This document shows, one piece after another, positions 20,828 through 29,358 of a DNA stretch of 64,000 nucleotides. Made by a program: the position numbers and the translations under genes. Origin of the DNA: Alteromonadaceae bacterium (GTDB lineage Bacteria > Pseudomonadota > Gammaproteobacteria > Enterobacterales > Alteromonadaceae); the NCBI GenBank assembly GCA_014872785.1, contig WKFJ01000038.1, positions 42,722 through 106,721 on the forward strand, written 5' to 3'. Below the pieces are notes generated by a model, which was not told the origin of the DNA, searched no databases, and saw only the letters and a list, made by a program, of their open reading frames with translations. How positions within the stretch are numbered: position 1 is the stretch's first letter; each line of letters starts with the position of its first letter.

Positions 20828-22312
20828 ATGGCAATCGAAATCAAAGTTCCCGTACTTCCTGAGTCAGTTGCAGACGCAACAGTAGCGACTTGGCACGTAA
20901 AAGTGGGTGACACAGTGTCTCGTGACCAAAACTTGGTTGATATTGAAACTGATAAGGTAGTACTGGAAGTGGTAGCACCTGGTGATGGTGTGATCAGTGA
21001 AATAATCGCAGGCGAGGGCGATACAGTCCTTGCTGAGCAATTAATTGCAAAAATAGCTGCTGGAGGCGAAGCGGTTGCTGCTGCTCCTGCACCTGCGGCT
21101 GAACCTCAAACAAATACAAGCGCAAAGGGTGAATCTGTGGATATCAAAGTACCGGTCTTGCCAGAATCTGTGGCGGACGCAACTATCGCAACATGGCACG
21201 TACAGCCGGGTGAGGCTGTGTCTAGAGATCAAAATCTAGTTGATATTGAAACTGATAAAGTAGTGTTGGAAGTTGTTGCTCCAGCTGATGGTTCTCTTTC
21301 TGAGTTACTGGCTCAAGAAGGCGACACGGTAACAGCAGAGCAAGTTATTGCTAAATTTGCAGCAGGCGCGGGCGCAGCAGCTCCAGCGGCAACAGAAGCT
21401 GCAGACAGCGAAGGTGATGACGAAGTACTAAGTCCATCAGTGCGTCGTTTATTAGCGGAAAAAGATATCGACCCTGCGAAAATCTCCGGTACTGGGAAGA
21501 ATGGCCGTATCACCAAAGAAGACGTTGAGAAATTCTTGAAGGGTGCACCAGCGGCACCCGCGCCAGCAAAAGCGGCCGAAGCGGCATCTGATGCACCTGT
21601 TGCGATGGCAGACAGAACTGAGAAGCGCGTACCTATGACACGTCTTCGCAAGACCATTGCTAACCGCTTGTTAGAAGCGAAAAACTCTACCGCAATGTTA
21701 ACCACTTTTAACGAAGTTAACATGAAGCCAATCATGGACTTGCGTAAGAAATACCGCGATTCGTTTGAAGAGCGTCACGGTATCCGTTTGGGCTTTATGT
21801 CGTTCTACGTTAAAGCGGTAACCGAAGCACTTAAACGCTTCCCAGAAGTTAACGCATCTATCGATGGCGACGATATCTGCTATCACAACTATTTTGATGT
21901 ATCTATAGCAGTATCGACCCCTCGTGGTTTGGTTACGCCGGTATTAAAAGACTGCGACCAGTTGGGCGTAGCTGGCATCGAAAAAGGCATTAAAGCGCTT
22001 GCGCTTAAAGGCCGCGATGGCAAGTTAACCATGGACGAGTTAACCGGTGGTAACTTCACCATCACAAACGGTGGTGTGTTTGGCTCATTAATGTCAACGC
22101 CGATTATTAACCCACCACAAAGCGCTATCTTGGGCATGCACAAGATCCAAGACCGCGCGATGGTAGTGGACGGTAAAATTGAAATTCTTCCTATGATGTA
22201 CCTGGCGTTGTCTTACGACCACCGTATCATCGATGGAAAAGAATCAGTTGGATTCCTAGTGACTGTTAAAGACATGCTAGAAGATCCAACGCGTTTATTA
22301 TTGGACGTTTAA
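20828..22312 (+). CDS. sucB: 2-oxoglutarate dehydrogenase E2 component with two lipoyl domains
   Basis: Dihydrolipoyl succinyltransferase, 494 residues against about 405 in E. coli. Two lipoyl domains stand in tandem, residues 2-77 and 103-178, with lipoylation lysines K43 and K144 in identical [12 protein letters not shown] contexts and Ala/Pro-rich linkers between. The peripheral-subunit-binding domain follows (about 199-236, [22 protein letters not shown]), then the acyltransferase core with catalytic H465 in SYDHRIIDG. The extra domain is a clean in-frame duplication with about four of five residues identical. E3 (lpd) is not in this cluster. Confidence 0.97.
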   Translation: MAIEIKVPVLPESVADATVATWHVKVGDTVSRDQNLVDIETDKVVLEVVAPGDGVISEIIAGEGDTVLAEQLIAKIAAGGEAVAAAPAPAAEPQTNTSAKGESVDIKVPVLPESVADATIATWHVQPGEAVSRDQNLVDIETDKVVLEVVAPADGSLSELLAQEGDTVTAEQVIAKFAAGAGAAAPAATEAADSEGDDEVLSPSVRRLLAEKDIDPAKISGTGKNGRITKEDVEKFLKGAPAAPAPAKAAEAASDAPVAMADRTEKRVPMTRLRKTIANRLLEAKNSTAMLTTFNEVNMKPIMDLRKKYRDSFEERHGIRLGFMSFYVKAVTEALKRFPEVNASIDGDDICYHNYFDVSIAVSTPRGLVTPVLKDCDQLGVAGIEKGIKALALKGRDGKLTMDELTGGNFTITNGGVFGSLMSTPIINPPQSAILGMHKIQDRAMVVDGKIEILPMMYLALSYDHRIIDGKESVGFLVTVKDMLEDPTRLLLDV

Positions 22313-22319
22313 TTAGATA

Positions 22320-22348
22320 GGTTGCCGCGGATGCGGCAACCTTCTTTT
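22320..22348 (+). terminator. Terminator between sucB and sucC
   Basis: GGTTGCCGC (22320-22328), loop GGAT, GCGGCAACC (22333-22341), followed by TTCTTTT. Together with the 111-bp gap it suggests sucCD also has its own promoter, or that this is a partial terminator. Confidence 0.8.
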
Positions 22349-22423
22349 AGTGCAGGAAGCACAGTTATCTTAGGTCAAGTCGTGTAGTGCGACATTCATT
22401 TCAAATAATCACGGAAATTTCAC

Positions 22424-23590
22424 ATGAATTTGCATGAATATCAGGGTAAACAGCTATTCAGAGAGTATGGCTTACCCGTATCAGAGGGTTATGCAACCGA
22501 TACTCCTCAAGAAGCAGCTGAAGCAGCAGACAGCATCGGCGGAAGCGAGTGGGTTGTTAAGTGTCAGGTACACGCTGGCGGACGCGGTAAAGCGGGCGGT
22601 GTTAAGTTAGTTAAGAGCAAAGAAGAAATCAAAGAGTTCGCCCAAAAGTGGTTGGGTCAGAACTTAGTTACTTTCCAAACTGACGAAAACGGCCAGCCAG
22701 TTAGCAAGATTTTAGTTGAATCTTGTACTGATATTAAAGACGAGTTGTATCTTGGTGCGGTTGTAGACCGTGGTACTCGTCGCGTTGTATTCATGGCATC
22801 AACTGAAGGTGGTGTGGATATTGAAACGGTTGCAGAAGAAACTCCAGAGAAAATTCTTAAAGCGCCAATCGATCCTATAGTTGGTCCGCAGCCTTACCAA
22901 GCACGCGAAATGGCGTTCAAACTTGGTTTAGAAGGTGTACAAATCAAACAATTCGTTAAGATCTTCATGGGTCTTGCAAAAATGTTTGAAGATTTAGACG
23001 TAGCGCTAATCGAAATTAACCCGCTAGTAATTAAAGCCGACGGTGACCTTCACTGTCTTGATGCGAAAGTAGGCATCGATAGCAACGCAATGTACCGTCA
23101 GCCTAAGCTAAAAGAAATGCACGATCCTTCACAAGAAGATTCGCGCGAAGCACATGCAGCTCAGTGGGAACTAAACTACGTAGCACTAGACGGTAACGTT
23201 GGTTGTATGGTTAACGGTGCAGGCCTAGCAATGGGTACTATGGACATCGTAAACCTACACGGTGGCAAGCCAGCTAACTTCCTTGACGTTGGTGGTGGTG
23301 CAACTAAAGAACGCGTTGCAGAAGCATTCAAAATCATCCTTTCTGATGACAATGTAAAAGCGGTATTGGTAAACATCTTCGGTGGTATCGTTCGCTGTGA
23401 CATGATCGCTGAAGGTATTATCGGCGCTGTTAAAGAAGTAGGTGTAAACGTACCAGTGGTTGTGCGTCTTGAAGGAACCAATGCTGAACTAGGTCGTGAA
23501 GTACTCAGTAATTCAGACGTAGATATTATCGCTGCAAGCAGTTTGACCGATGCAGCTCAGCAAGTAGTTAAAGCAGCGGAGGGCAAATAA
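22424..23590 (+). CDS. sucC: Succinyl-CoA synthetase beta subunit
   Basis: ATP-grasp subunit (388 residues, same as E. coli) that with SucD makes succinate and ATP/GTP from succinyl-CoA. Blocks: [18 protein letters not shown] at the start, [18 protein letters not shown] near residue 45, EINPLVI near 197, and [12 protein letters not shown] and [10 protein letters not shown] near the C-terminus. Its stop codon overlaps the sucD start by one base. Confidence 0.97.
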   Translation: MNLHEYQGKQLFREYGLPVSEGYATDTPQEAAEAADSIGGSEWVVKCQVHAGGRGKAGGVKLVKSKEEIKEFAQKWLGQNLVTFQTDENGQPVSKILVESCTDIKDELYLGAVVDRGTRRVVFMASTEGGVDIETVAEETPEKILKAPIDPIVGPQPYQAREMAFKLGLEGVQIKQFVKIFMGLAKMFEDLDVALIEINPLVIKADGDLHCLDAKVGIDSNAMYRQPKLKEMHDPSQEDSREAHAAQWELNYVALDGNVGCMVNGAGLAMGTMDIVNLHGGKPANFLDVGGGATKERVAEAFKIILSDDNVKAVLVNIFGGIVRCDMIAEGIIGAVKEVGVNVPVVVRLEGTNAELGREVLSNSDVDIIAASSLTDAAQQVVKAAEGK

Positions 23591-24462
23591 TGTCTGTATT
23601 AATTAATAAAGATACAAAAGTTATCTGTCAGGGCTTCACGGGTGGTCAAGGTACTTTCCACTCAGAACAAGCTATCGCTTACGGCACGCAAATGGTTGGT
23701 GGTGTAACGCCTGGTAAAGGTGGTACTGAGCACTTAGGTCTTCCAGTATTCAACACTGTTCGCGAAGCAGTGGAAGCAACTGGTGCAACGGCAACGGTTA
23801 TCTACGTTCCAGCTCCTTTCTGTAAAGACTCAATCATTGAAGCAGCAGACGCAGGTATTGAACTTATCGTTTGTATCACTGAAGGTATCCCAACGTTGGA
23901 TATGCTTTACGTGAAAGAATACGTTACCCAAAAAGGTATTCGTATGATTGGTCCAAACTGCCCAGGTGTTATCACTCCGGGTGAATGTAAGATTGGTATT
24001 ATGCCTGGTCACATCCATATGCCAGGTAAAGTAGGTATCGTATCGCGTTCAGGTACATTGACCTACGAAGCGGTTAAGCAAACTACTGATGAAGGTTTTG
24101 GCCAGTCTACGTGTGTAGGTATTGGTGGTGACCCAATTCCAGGTTCTAACTTCATTGACGTATTAGCGATGTTCCAAGAAGACGAAGGCACAGAAGCTAT
24201 CGTAATGATTGGTGAAATCGGTGGTACAGCAGAAGAAGAAGCGGCTGCATTTATTAAAGAAAATGTGACTAAGCCAGTTGTTTCTTACATCGCAGGTGTA
24301 ACGGCGCCTCCAGGTAAGCGCATGGGTCACGCCGGTGCGATTATCGCAGGTGGTAAAGGTACTGCTGACGATAAATTTGCTGCACTAGAAGCAGCAGGTG
24401 TTAAAACCGTACGCTCACTAGCGGACATCGGTAAAGCACTACGCGAAGTCACTGGTTGGTAA
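23590..24462 (+). CDS. sucD: Succinyl-CoA synthetase alpha subunit
   Basis: CoA-binding subunit, 290 residues. CoA-site motif [14 protein letters not shown] lies near residue 15, GGVTPGKGG near 39, [12 protein letters not shown] near 121, and the phosphohistidine loop [14 protein letters not shown] near 240-253. It overlaps sucC by one base and is followed by a strong terminator that closes the TCA block. Confidence 0.97.
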   Translation: MSVLINKDTKVICQGFTGGQGTFHSEQAIAYGTQMVGGVTPGKGGTEHLGLPVFNTVREAVEATGATATVIYVPAPFCKDSIIEAADAGIELIVCITEGIPTLDMLYVKEYVTQKGIRMIGPNCPGVITPGECKIGIMPGHIHMPGKVGIVSRSGTLTYEAVKQTTDEGFGQSTCVGIGGDPIPGSNFIDVLAMFQEDEGTEAIVMIGEIGGTAEEEAAAFIKENVTKPVVSYIAGVTAPPGKRMGHAGAIIAGGKGTADDKFAALEAAGVKTVRSLADIGKALREVTGW

Positions 24463-24480
24463 ACCCAAACCAAAGTATTT

Positions 24481-24508
24481 AAAAACCCGCCTACTGGCGG
24501 GTTTTTTT
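24481..24508 (+). terminator. Terminator after sucD
   Basis: CCCGCC (24486-24491), loop TACT, GGCGGG (24496-24501), seven T downstream and five A upstream. It also marks the boundary between the conserved TCA block and the accessory region. Confidence 0.92.
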
Positions 24509-24524
24509 ATGCGTATGATTACAC

Positions 24525-24788
24525 TTAAAAGGATAAACACAGGCGGTCAACGGGGCTGTCGGTGCCACTGAATCTGCTGCCTATTACGTGTGTATATATT
24601 TCAGTGGTTCTAATATCGGTGTGACCGAGTAACTCCTGAACAGTTCTTATATCCGAACCATTGATAAGTAACTGTGTCGCAAACGAATGCCGAAAAGTAT
24701 GGGCGGTTACTCGTTTATTAATTTTGGCTGCTACTACGGCACTACGCAATTTCTTGCGATAAGCCGAAATGATTTCGAAAGCAATCAA
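24525..24788 (-). pseudogene. intI: Integron integrase IntI, 3' fragment only
   Basis: The last ~80 residues of an integron-type tyrosine recombinase. Diagnostic text is [16 protein letters not shown] (catalytic HxxR), [11 protein letters not shown] (conserved Leu-Gly-His) and TTEIYTHV with the nucleophilic tyrosine, then an IntI-like tail (GTDSPVDRL). A full IntI has about 320 residues, so roughly the N-terminal three quarters, including the IntI-specific insertion, is missing. Homology fades near nucleotide 24765, where the sequence passes into a cassette ORF on the other strand. The leftward orientation facing away from attC and cassettes is the normal integron layout, so this is a decayed integron platform and is surely inactive. 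Confidence 0.85.
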
Positions 24789-24989
24789 CTTAGCTTGGTG
24801 GCATTAAAAGAGTGTATTGAGCTTAATGGTCAAGCTCTTGAAGCTATGCCCTATAACTTAATTAAAGACATTGATGAAATAAAATATCAACTTACTCAGT
24901 GCCAGTTCGCCGAAGAGGAAGGTTGTCAATATAGTACTGAATCAACTATTTCATTTATTAAAGATTGGCTTAATCATGTACCGAGCTAG
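24687..24989 (+). CDS. Hypothetical protein, probable first gene cassette (5' end uncertain)
   Basis: An open frame of 100 residues. Its first ~30 codons run antisense through the integrase fragment and are unlikely to be native. The credible part starts around 24790 ([33 protein letters not shown]) and ends 15 bp before the attC site, as a cassette gene should. The C-terminal half looks like a small acidic immunity-protein-like helical sequence, but no family was recognised. The deletion that removed the 5' part of intI probably also removed the native start. Confidence 0.5.
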   Translation: MPKSMGGYSFINFGCYYGTTQFLAISRNDFESNQLSLVALKECIELNGQALEAMPYNLIKDIDEIKYQLTQCQFAEEEGCQYSTESTISFIKDWLNHVPS

Positions 24990-25004
24990 TTGCGAGATTA
25001 AAAC

Positions 25005-25079
25005 GTATAACAAGGCCAGCCAGTATCGCCAGCAAGCTGTCTGGACTCGTAAACTCGCCCCTGCTGGCAGGCGTTAAAC
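25005..25079 (+). other. attC recombination site of an integron cassette
   Basis: 75 bp bounded by GTATAAC (25005-25011; consensus RYYYAAC, 6 of 7) and GTTAAAC (25073-25079; consensus GTTRRRY, 7 of 7). The ends are mutually complementary with one mismatch. Inside, GCCAGC (25015-25020) pairs with GCTGGC (25063-25068), offset by one base, which gives the imperfect folded hairpin with extra-helical bases that IntI recognises. It lies directly after one ORF and 13 bp before the next. Confidence 0.75.
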
Positions 25080-25092
25080 GTAAGAGATCGCA

Positions 25093-25377
25093 GTGAAAAA
25101 ATGCAATTGTGCTAGCTTCGAAGATTTAGAGATGCTCCGCAAGGTGATATCTAAACGCATTAAGGAATCGAAGAGGCTTAAGAAAAAATTGACTCTATTA
25201 GCCACAACTGAAGATGGAGAGCACGTTCTAATGAAGTGCGATTCATGCAACCAACATTGGCAAGGTAGTCGTGCATGGAATTGGGGCAACGATCTTTATT
25301 TGTTTCGGGTGCCAAAATTAGAACCTATCGAATGGCAACAAGAGGTATACGTGCAGCCAAAACCTTCCCATTTATAA
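25093..25377 (+). CDS. Hypothetical protein, second gene cassette
   Basis: 94 residues from a GTG start (MKKCNCASFEDLEML). A lysine/arginine-rich helical stretch (residues 16-33) is followed by a CDSCNQHWQGSRAW segment. Four cysteines in two pairs (CNC, CDSC) suggest a small metal-binding fold. It begins 13 bp after the attC site with no gap for a promoter, typical of a cassette. No named family was recognised. Confidence 0.6.
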   Translation: MKKCNCASFEDLEMLRKVISKRIKESKRLKKKLTLLATTEDGEHVLMKCDSCNQHWQGSRAWNWGNDLYLFRVPKLEPIEWQQEVYVQPKPSHL

Positions 25378-25646
25378 GCGTAAAATTGGAGAAATAAACT
25401 TCGATTCTCACCCAATAGCATATAGTTTTGAAATAGGTATCAATATCTTGTTTGCTATGCTTTTAATTTTGGCATTTGCGTTTAACCCTTTTAAATACTA
25501 AAAAATCTAGAGAGGTTAACGATCTTAATTAAATTGAATCAAAACTCATTGACCTGGCTTGTTCATCTTAATTATTAGCAGGCTATCAGACGGTATTTTT
25601 GCATGTTAATCTTCTAATACAGCGTTAAGATCTAGCCATAAAAATC

Positions 25647-25925
25647 ATGGATTTAAGAAGTAAACAATTTGCTCTTGTTGCGTTTGTTGTTCCACTAATT
25701 GGTTCATGGTTACTAATTCAAATACAGTTTTGGTTTGGCAGTATGGTTGCAAATGGGGTTTATGGTTTCTTTTTGCCATTTCTAAGCCTGGCTTTCGCTA
25801 CAAATGTGCAGTTTAGAACCTTGAGAAGCCGAAACACATTTCTTTTGTCCTATCTGATTGGGACGTTTTCACTTGTTTGGCTCATTATTTTGCTAACCAG
25901 TTGTGCAAACGGAGATTGTATTTAG
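25647..25925 (+). CDS. Small membrane protein of unknown function
   Basis: 92 residues with three likely transmembrane segments (about 8-28, 34-52 and 66-86) and a short basic loop (RTLRSRN) between the second and third. AT-rich like the integron-derived region on its left; no attC-quality site was found on either side, so cassette status is unproven. No family was recognised. Confidence 0.5.
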   Translation: MDLRSKQFALVAFVVPLIGSWLLIQIQFWFGSMVANGVYGFFLPFLSLAFATNVQFRTLRSRNTFLLSYLIGTFSLVWLIILLTSCANGDCI

Positions 25926-26099
25926 TGCAGACAGAATCAAGGTACGCAAAGTTGCTAAGGGCGTCACATATTTTTTATGTGTACGACGGACTTACACGTA
26001 GCCTTTTGCACAAATATTCAAGTGTAACTGCTGTCACTCTCACGTTATAGTTGGGCAAGAGTAGCCACTTGATACTTCACTGATTAAACAAGGATGAAT

Positions 26100-26504
26100 A
26101 TGAATTCAGAACAACAGTTTTTAGAACTCGTCGCAAATTTAGTACCGCGTGTGAACAAAATGCTCGCTGAGCAAAACTATATGCTTCCAATTGGCTTAAC
26201 CTGCGATTGTGATAAGAATGTCGAAGCTGTTATTGCAACGACGGAAATATCTGATCAAATTCAAGAGCTCGTTAATTTTGTGCAAACGGAGTTGAAGGCT
26301 AAAAGTGGGGAAGTAGAAGCGACCTGTTTGGCATATCCAGATTATGAAAATTTGCAAATAGTCTGTTTATTGGAAAACAAGGAAAACTATTGCGCCAAGT
26401 ATTTGATTCCTGTGAATACCGACTCGACCCCAGTGCTAATGTCAGATGATATTGAAGTGGAAGAGAGCTTTGTTTATATCTTTCCATTACTCGAAGAAAG
26501 TTAA
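26100..26504 (+). CDS. Hypothetical acidic cytosolic protein
   Basis: 134 residues, acidic, no signal peptide or membrane segment. It contains CDCDKNVEAV near residue 35 and ends in VYIFPLLEES. Two ATG codons compete: 26094 lies immediately after AAGG, while 26100 is 6 bases from it, so 26100 is preferred. No family was recognised. It is the first of a run of short same-strand genes ending near 29239. Confidence 0.6.
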   Translation: MNSEQQFLELVANLVPRVNKMLAEQNYMLPIGLTCDCDKNVEAVIATTEISDQIQELVNFVQTELKAKSGEVEATCLAYPDYENLQIVCLLENKENYCAKYLIPVNTDSTPVLMSDDIEVEESFVYIFPLLEES

Positions 26505-26552
26505 GCCACAACTCGCAATACTAAGTCAACTTCAGCAATTTAAGGGAAAAAC

Positions 26553-27131
26553 ATGGACGACCAAGCAAACAAAAACTATCCACCTGCATTACACGCCATT
26601 ATTGAGGGAACTCAACCTTTAGGGTTTGACATGGCCTCCGAACCGAAAACAGGGGCACTGCTTCGCGTTTTAGCAGCCAGTAAACCCAATGGTACCTTTT
26701 TAGAAATAGGGACGGGGACTGGGCTCTCAGCCGCTTGGATATTGCAAGGTATGGATGATAACTCGATATTAACAAGTATTGATAACGACGAAGATGCACA
26801 GCGCGTTGCGTTAGAACATTTGGGTGACGATACCCGCTTTAATTTGATTTTCGCCGACGGTGCAGAATGGTTGCAGCAAAACCAAAACCTTCGTTTTGAT
26901 TTTATTTTTGCTGACGCATGGCCTGGGAAATTCTCTCATCTGGAGTTGGCGCTAATGCTTCTAAAAAAGGGAGGCATGTACATTATTGATGACTTGTTAC
27001 CCCAAGCTAATTGGCCTGAAGGACATGCACCAAAAGTACCAACCTTAATGGGACAAATAGAAAGCCTACCTGGCTTTACCACCGTTAGAATGGCTTGGGC
27101 GTCCGGTCTTATGCTAGTGGTTAGACATTAG
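26553..27131 (+). CDS. Class I SAM-dependent O-methyltransferase-like protein
   Basis: 192 residues with a Rossmann SAM-binding motif FLEIGTGTGLSAAW (about residues 50-63), an acidic residue ending strand 2 (SIDNDEDA), FIFADAWPGK (about 117-126) and GGMYIIDDLLPQ (about 141-152). The pattern is that of the small O-methyltransferase (Methyltransf_24/CCoAOMT-like) group. The substrate is unknown. A FosA-like gene begins 24 bp downstream. Confidence 0.8.
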   Translation: MDDQANKNYPPALHAIIEGTQPLGFDMASEPKTGALLRVLAASKPNGTFLEIGTGTGLSAAWILQGMDDNSILTSIDNDEDAQRVALEHLGDDTRFNLIFADGAEWLQQNQNLRFDFIFADAWPGKFSHLELALMLLKKGGMYIIDDLLPQANWPEGHAPKVPTLMGQIESLPGFTTVRMAWASGLMLVVRH

Positions 27132-27155
27132 CACTCATAGAGCACAGGCAACCTA

Positions 27156-27554
27156 ATGATTAGCGGCTTAAACCATATCACCATTGCGGTTTCAGATGTG
27201 CAAAGGTCATTAGACTTTTATACCAATATTCTTGGTTTTGAAGGGCGTGTGGTGTGGGACAAAGGTGCCTACTTGTCATGCCCTGGTGTGTGGTTGTGCT
27301 TATCGCTTGATACGCCTACGCCGTCAAAAGACTATTCGCATATCGCCTTGTCAGTGGCTGAGAAAGACTTTGTGGCACTTAGTGAAAATATACAGCAATC
27401 TGGCGCAGAGCAATGGAAGATAAATAAGAGTGAGGGGAACTCTTTGTATTTTTTAGACCCTGATGGTTATAAGTTAGAGATACATGTTGGTGATCTGAAA
27501 CAACGGCTTGCGTCACTTAAAGAAAAGCCGTATTCAGGCCTGAGGTGGTTATAG
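27156..27554 (+). CDS. fosA: FosA-type fosfomycin glutathione transferase homologue
   Basis: VOC-superfamily protein of 132 residues (FosA is about 135). Mapping onto Pseudomonas FosA, the metal ligands are present as H7, H62 and E108. T9, W46, K88, S92, S96, Y98, R117 and Y126 match the substrate and K+-loop residues (T9, W46, K90, S94, S98, Y100, R119, Y128). The loop reads NKSEGNSLYFLDPDG, as in true FosA. FosA Q36 is K36 here. It therefore looks like a functional intrinsic FosA rather than a generic glyoxalase. No mobile element flanks it directly. Confidence 0.85.
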   Translation: MISGLNHITIAVSDVQRSLDFYTNILGFEGRVVWDKGAYLSCPGVWLCLSLDTPTPSKDYSHIALSVAEKDFVALSENIQQSGAEQWKINKSEGNSLYFLDPDGYKLEIHVGDLKQRLASLKEKPYSGLRWL

Positions 27555-27608
27555 CATTCGCCTTAACAGTTCTTTTTTGTGGATTTGCGAAATAAATTCA
27601 AAGGGATT

Positions 27609-28013
27609 ATGTATATGGACATTTTATTCAAAAGGCTCGGGTTGTTTTTACTGGGCGCCAGTCTTCCTGCTGCGGTTATGGCTGCTATTTATACGTTTTT
27701 ACTTGGTAATTGTGACCCTAAATTTGGTTGCGATGGCACTTTGGGTTTTTATCTTAAATTGAGTATTGTGCCGGTCGCGCTTGTGAGCGGCATGACCATG
27801 TTGATAGCGATGAAACTTTTCGGGCAAAGGTGTCATTACAATGGTTTTTTGTTGGTATTAACTGGTGTGTTGGTCAGTGTCGTTAATACCGTGACTATTT
27901 CTGTTGCACAAGATTACGGTTTTATATTGCTCATTATTGGAATCGTCGCTTTGACGCTTTTAGTTTTTTGGGTCACGTTCAAAATGAAAAAAGTCGAGTA
28001 TACATATAAATAG
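27609..28013 (+). CDS. Four-helix membrane protein of unknown function
   Basis: About 134 residues with four hydrophobic segments (near residues 8-28, 43-63, 73-93 and 100-122) and a C-terminal basic tail (KMKKVEYTYK). Starts at 27609 (MYMDIL) and 27615 (MDILF) both follow AAGGG; 27615 has the better spacing of 9 bases. A GTG at 27579 is less likely. No family was recognised. Confidence 0.55.
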   Translation: MYMDILFKRLGLFLLGASLPAAVMAAIYTFLLGNCDPKFGCDGTLGFYLKLSIVPVALVSGMTMLIAMKLFGQRCHYNGFLLVLTGVLVSVVNTVTISVAQDYGFILLIIGIVALTLLVFWVTFKMKKVEYTYK

Positions 28014-28114
28014 AACAATACATTCTCTGCGTTAAATCACTGCGCCGTTGCCCAGGTTTGTGGCACAATCTTAGGCAATAAATTTTCTACTAACACATTA
28101 AGGATAATTACTTC

Positions 28115-28705
28115 ATGAGCTTTAAGGAACAATTGAGCTTTATCGTTGAGTTGGACAAACTCAAAGCCATCTATCGCAAGGCACTTATTAAATGCGATAA
28201 CAATCGTTACGAAAATAGTGCAGAGCACAGTTGGCATGTGGCGCTCACTGCCAATGTTTTAGCTCCCTACGCAGAAAAAGATATTGATATCACGCGGGTG
28301 ATGTTGATGTTATTGATTCACGATATTGTTGAAATTGACGCGGGCGATACCTTTGCTTTTGACGAAAAAGCCGTTTTGGCTGAACAATCTGATAAAGAAC
28401 AAATGGCGGCTAATCGACTGTTTGGCTTATTGCCCGAGGTCCAGTATAAAACCTATCTGGCGCTTTGGAACGAGTTTGAGCGAGCAGAAACACCAGATGC
28501 TAAGTTTGCTAAGTCGATGGATAGAGTATTGCCTCTTATTCAAAATATGCAAAACGAAGGCGGTAGCTGGGCACAGCACAATGTCAGTAAACAACAGGTT
28601 ATCAATCGCAACAAGCATTTAGCCGAAATAGCCCCAACGCTGTGGGAGTTTGTGCTGGAACAAATTGATTTAGCTACCCAAAAGGGTTGGCTGAAAGACG
28701 CATAA
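28115..28705 (+). CDS. HD-domain hydrolase (YfbR/HDDC2-like)
   Basis: 196 residues with the HD metal-phosphohydrolase signature: ENSAEHSWHVAL (first His, about residues 33-44), LIHDIVEIDAGDT (His-Asp, about 67-79) and a downstream D in KSMDRVLPLI (about 132-141). This is the arrangement of YfbR/HDDC2-type nucleoside 5'-monophosphate phosphohydrolases, for which deoxynucleotides are the known substrates of YfbR. Substrate here is inferred only. Confidence 0.85.
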   Translation: MSFKEQLSFIVELDKLKAIYRKALIKCDNNRYENSAEHSWHVALTANVLAPYAEKDIDITRVMLMLLIHDIVEIDAGDTFAFDEKAVLAEQSDKEQMAANRLFGLLPEVQYKTYLALWNEFERAETPDAKFAKSMDRVLPLIQNMQNEGGSWAQHNVSKQQVINRNKHLAEIAPTLWEFVLEQIDLATQKGWLKDA

Positions 28706-28762
28706 AAATGGTTATGTTGTTGTGTCGCCTATCGAACAAAGTTAACGAGAACAGGAGATAAC

Positions 28763-29239
28763 ATGGAACCTGAAGGATTTGTATTATCTATTTTTCGTTA
28801 CTTCTACAAACGAAGAAAACCAACCGCACTTGAAGCAAATAAACCAAGTGTTAAATGGTTTCCCAAATACACAGTGCCGGTGTGTGCCATCGAATCTGCG
28901 CAAGAATCTGAACTTATTACAACACTAGAAACTATTCTGGCGCCTATGGGGTTTGAGTTTTTACACGCAACCAAAAGCCACTTGTATTTTGCCCGTGGTA
29001 AAACCTGGGGCGATTTTTCAATTAAGTACATGCGATTGCATTTGATTTTTGGCAAGGAGCTAAGCGCCGACGCAACAGTGCAGGTAGAAGTCGCAGATGT
29101 CTGCGTATTTGATACTGGCGATTTATGGAAACTCGGTGGCGAATTGCAAACACGCTTTGCTGAATTCAAACACAGTCAAAAAAAGGCGGTCAGCGATAGT
29201 GTTGAATCTAAAGTTAAGAGTGTAGTTAAAGGTGATTAA
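28763..29239 (+). CDS. Hypothetical protein
   Basis: 158 residues. It starts with a short hydrophobic/aromatic stretch (FVLSIFRYFYKRRK) followed by an alpha/beta region (ELITTLETILAPMGFEFLHATKSHLYFARG) and a charged lysine-rich tail. GGAGAT precedes the ATG. The N-terminal segment could bind the membrane surface, but no signal peptide is clear. No family was recognised. Confidence 0.6.
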   Translation: MEPEGFVLSIFRYFYKRRKPTALEANKPSVKWFPKYTVPVCAIESAQESELITTLETILAPMGFEFLHATKSHLYFARGKTWGDFSIKYMRLHLIFGKELSADATVQVEVADVCVFDTGDLWKLGGELQTRFAEFKHSQKKAVSDSVESKVKSVVKGD

Positions 29240-29358
29240 GCTACTTTAAGTACTCATAATCGCTTTTATGAAGCTGTTAAAAGTGACCCATCGATAAAGG
29301 TTCGCAAGACGTGAGCCAATAGCTTTTTATATTTGGCGTTGTTGTCTAAGGAGATTAA

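Noticed and set aside
25378..25501. A frameshifted continuation or tiny membrane ORF after the second cassette gene
   Set aside because: An open frame encodes a hydrophobic ~44-residue stretch, but it has no start codon or ribosome-binding site of its own; judged chance or decay.
25513..25634. A second attC-like site before the 92-residue membrane protein
   Set aside because: GGTTAAC and GTTAAGA only loosely fit the R'' and R' consensus, and the inner arms pair poorly.
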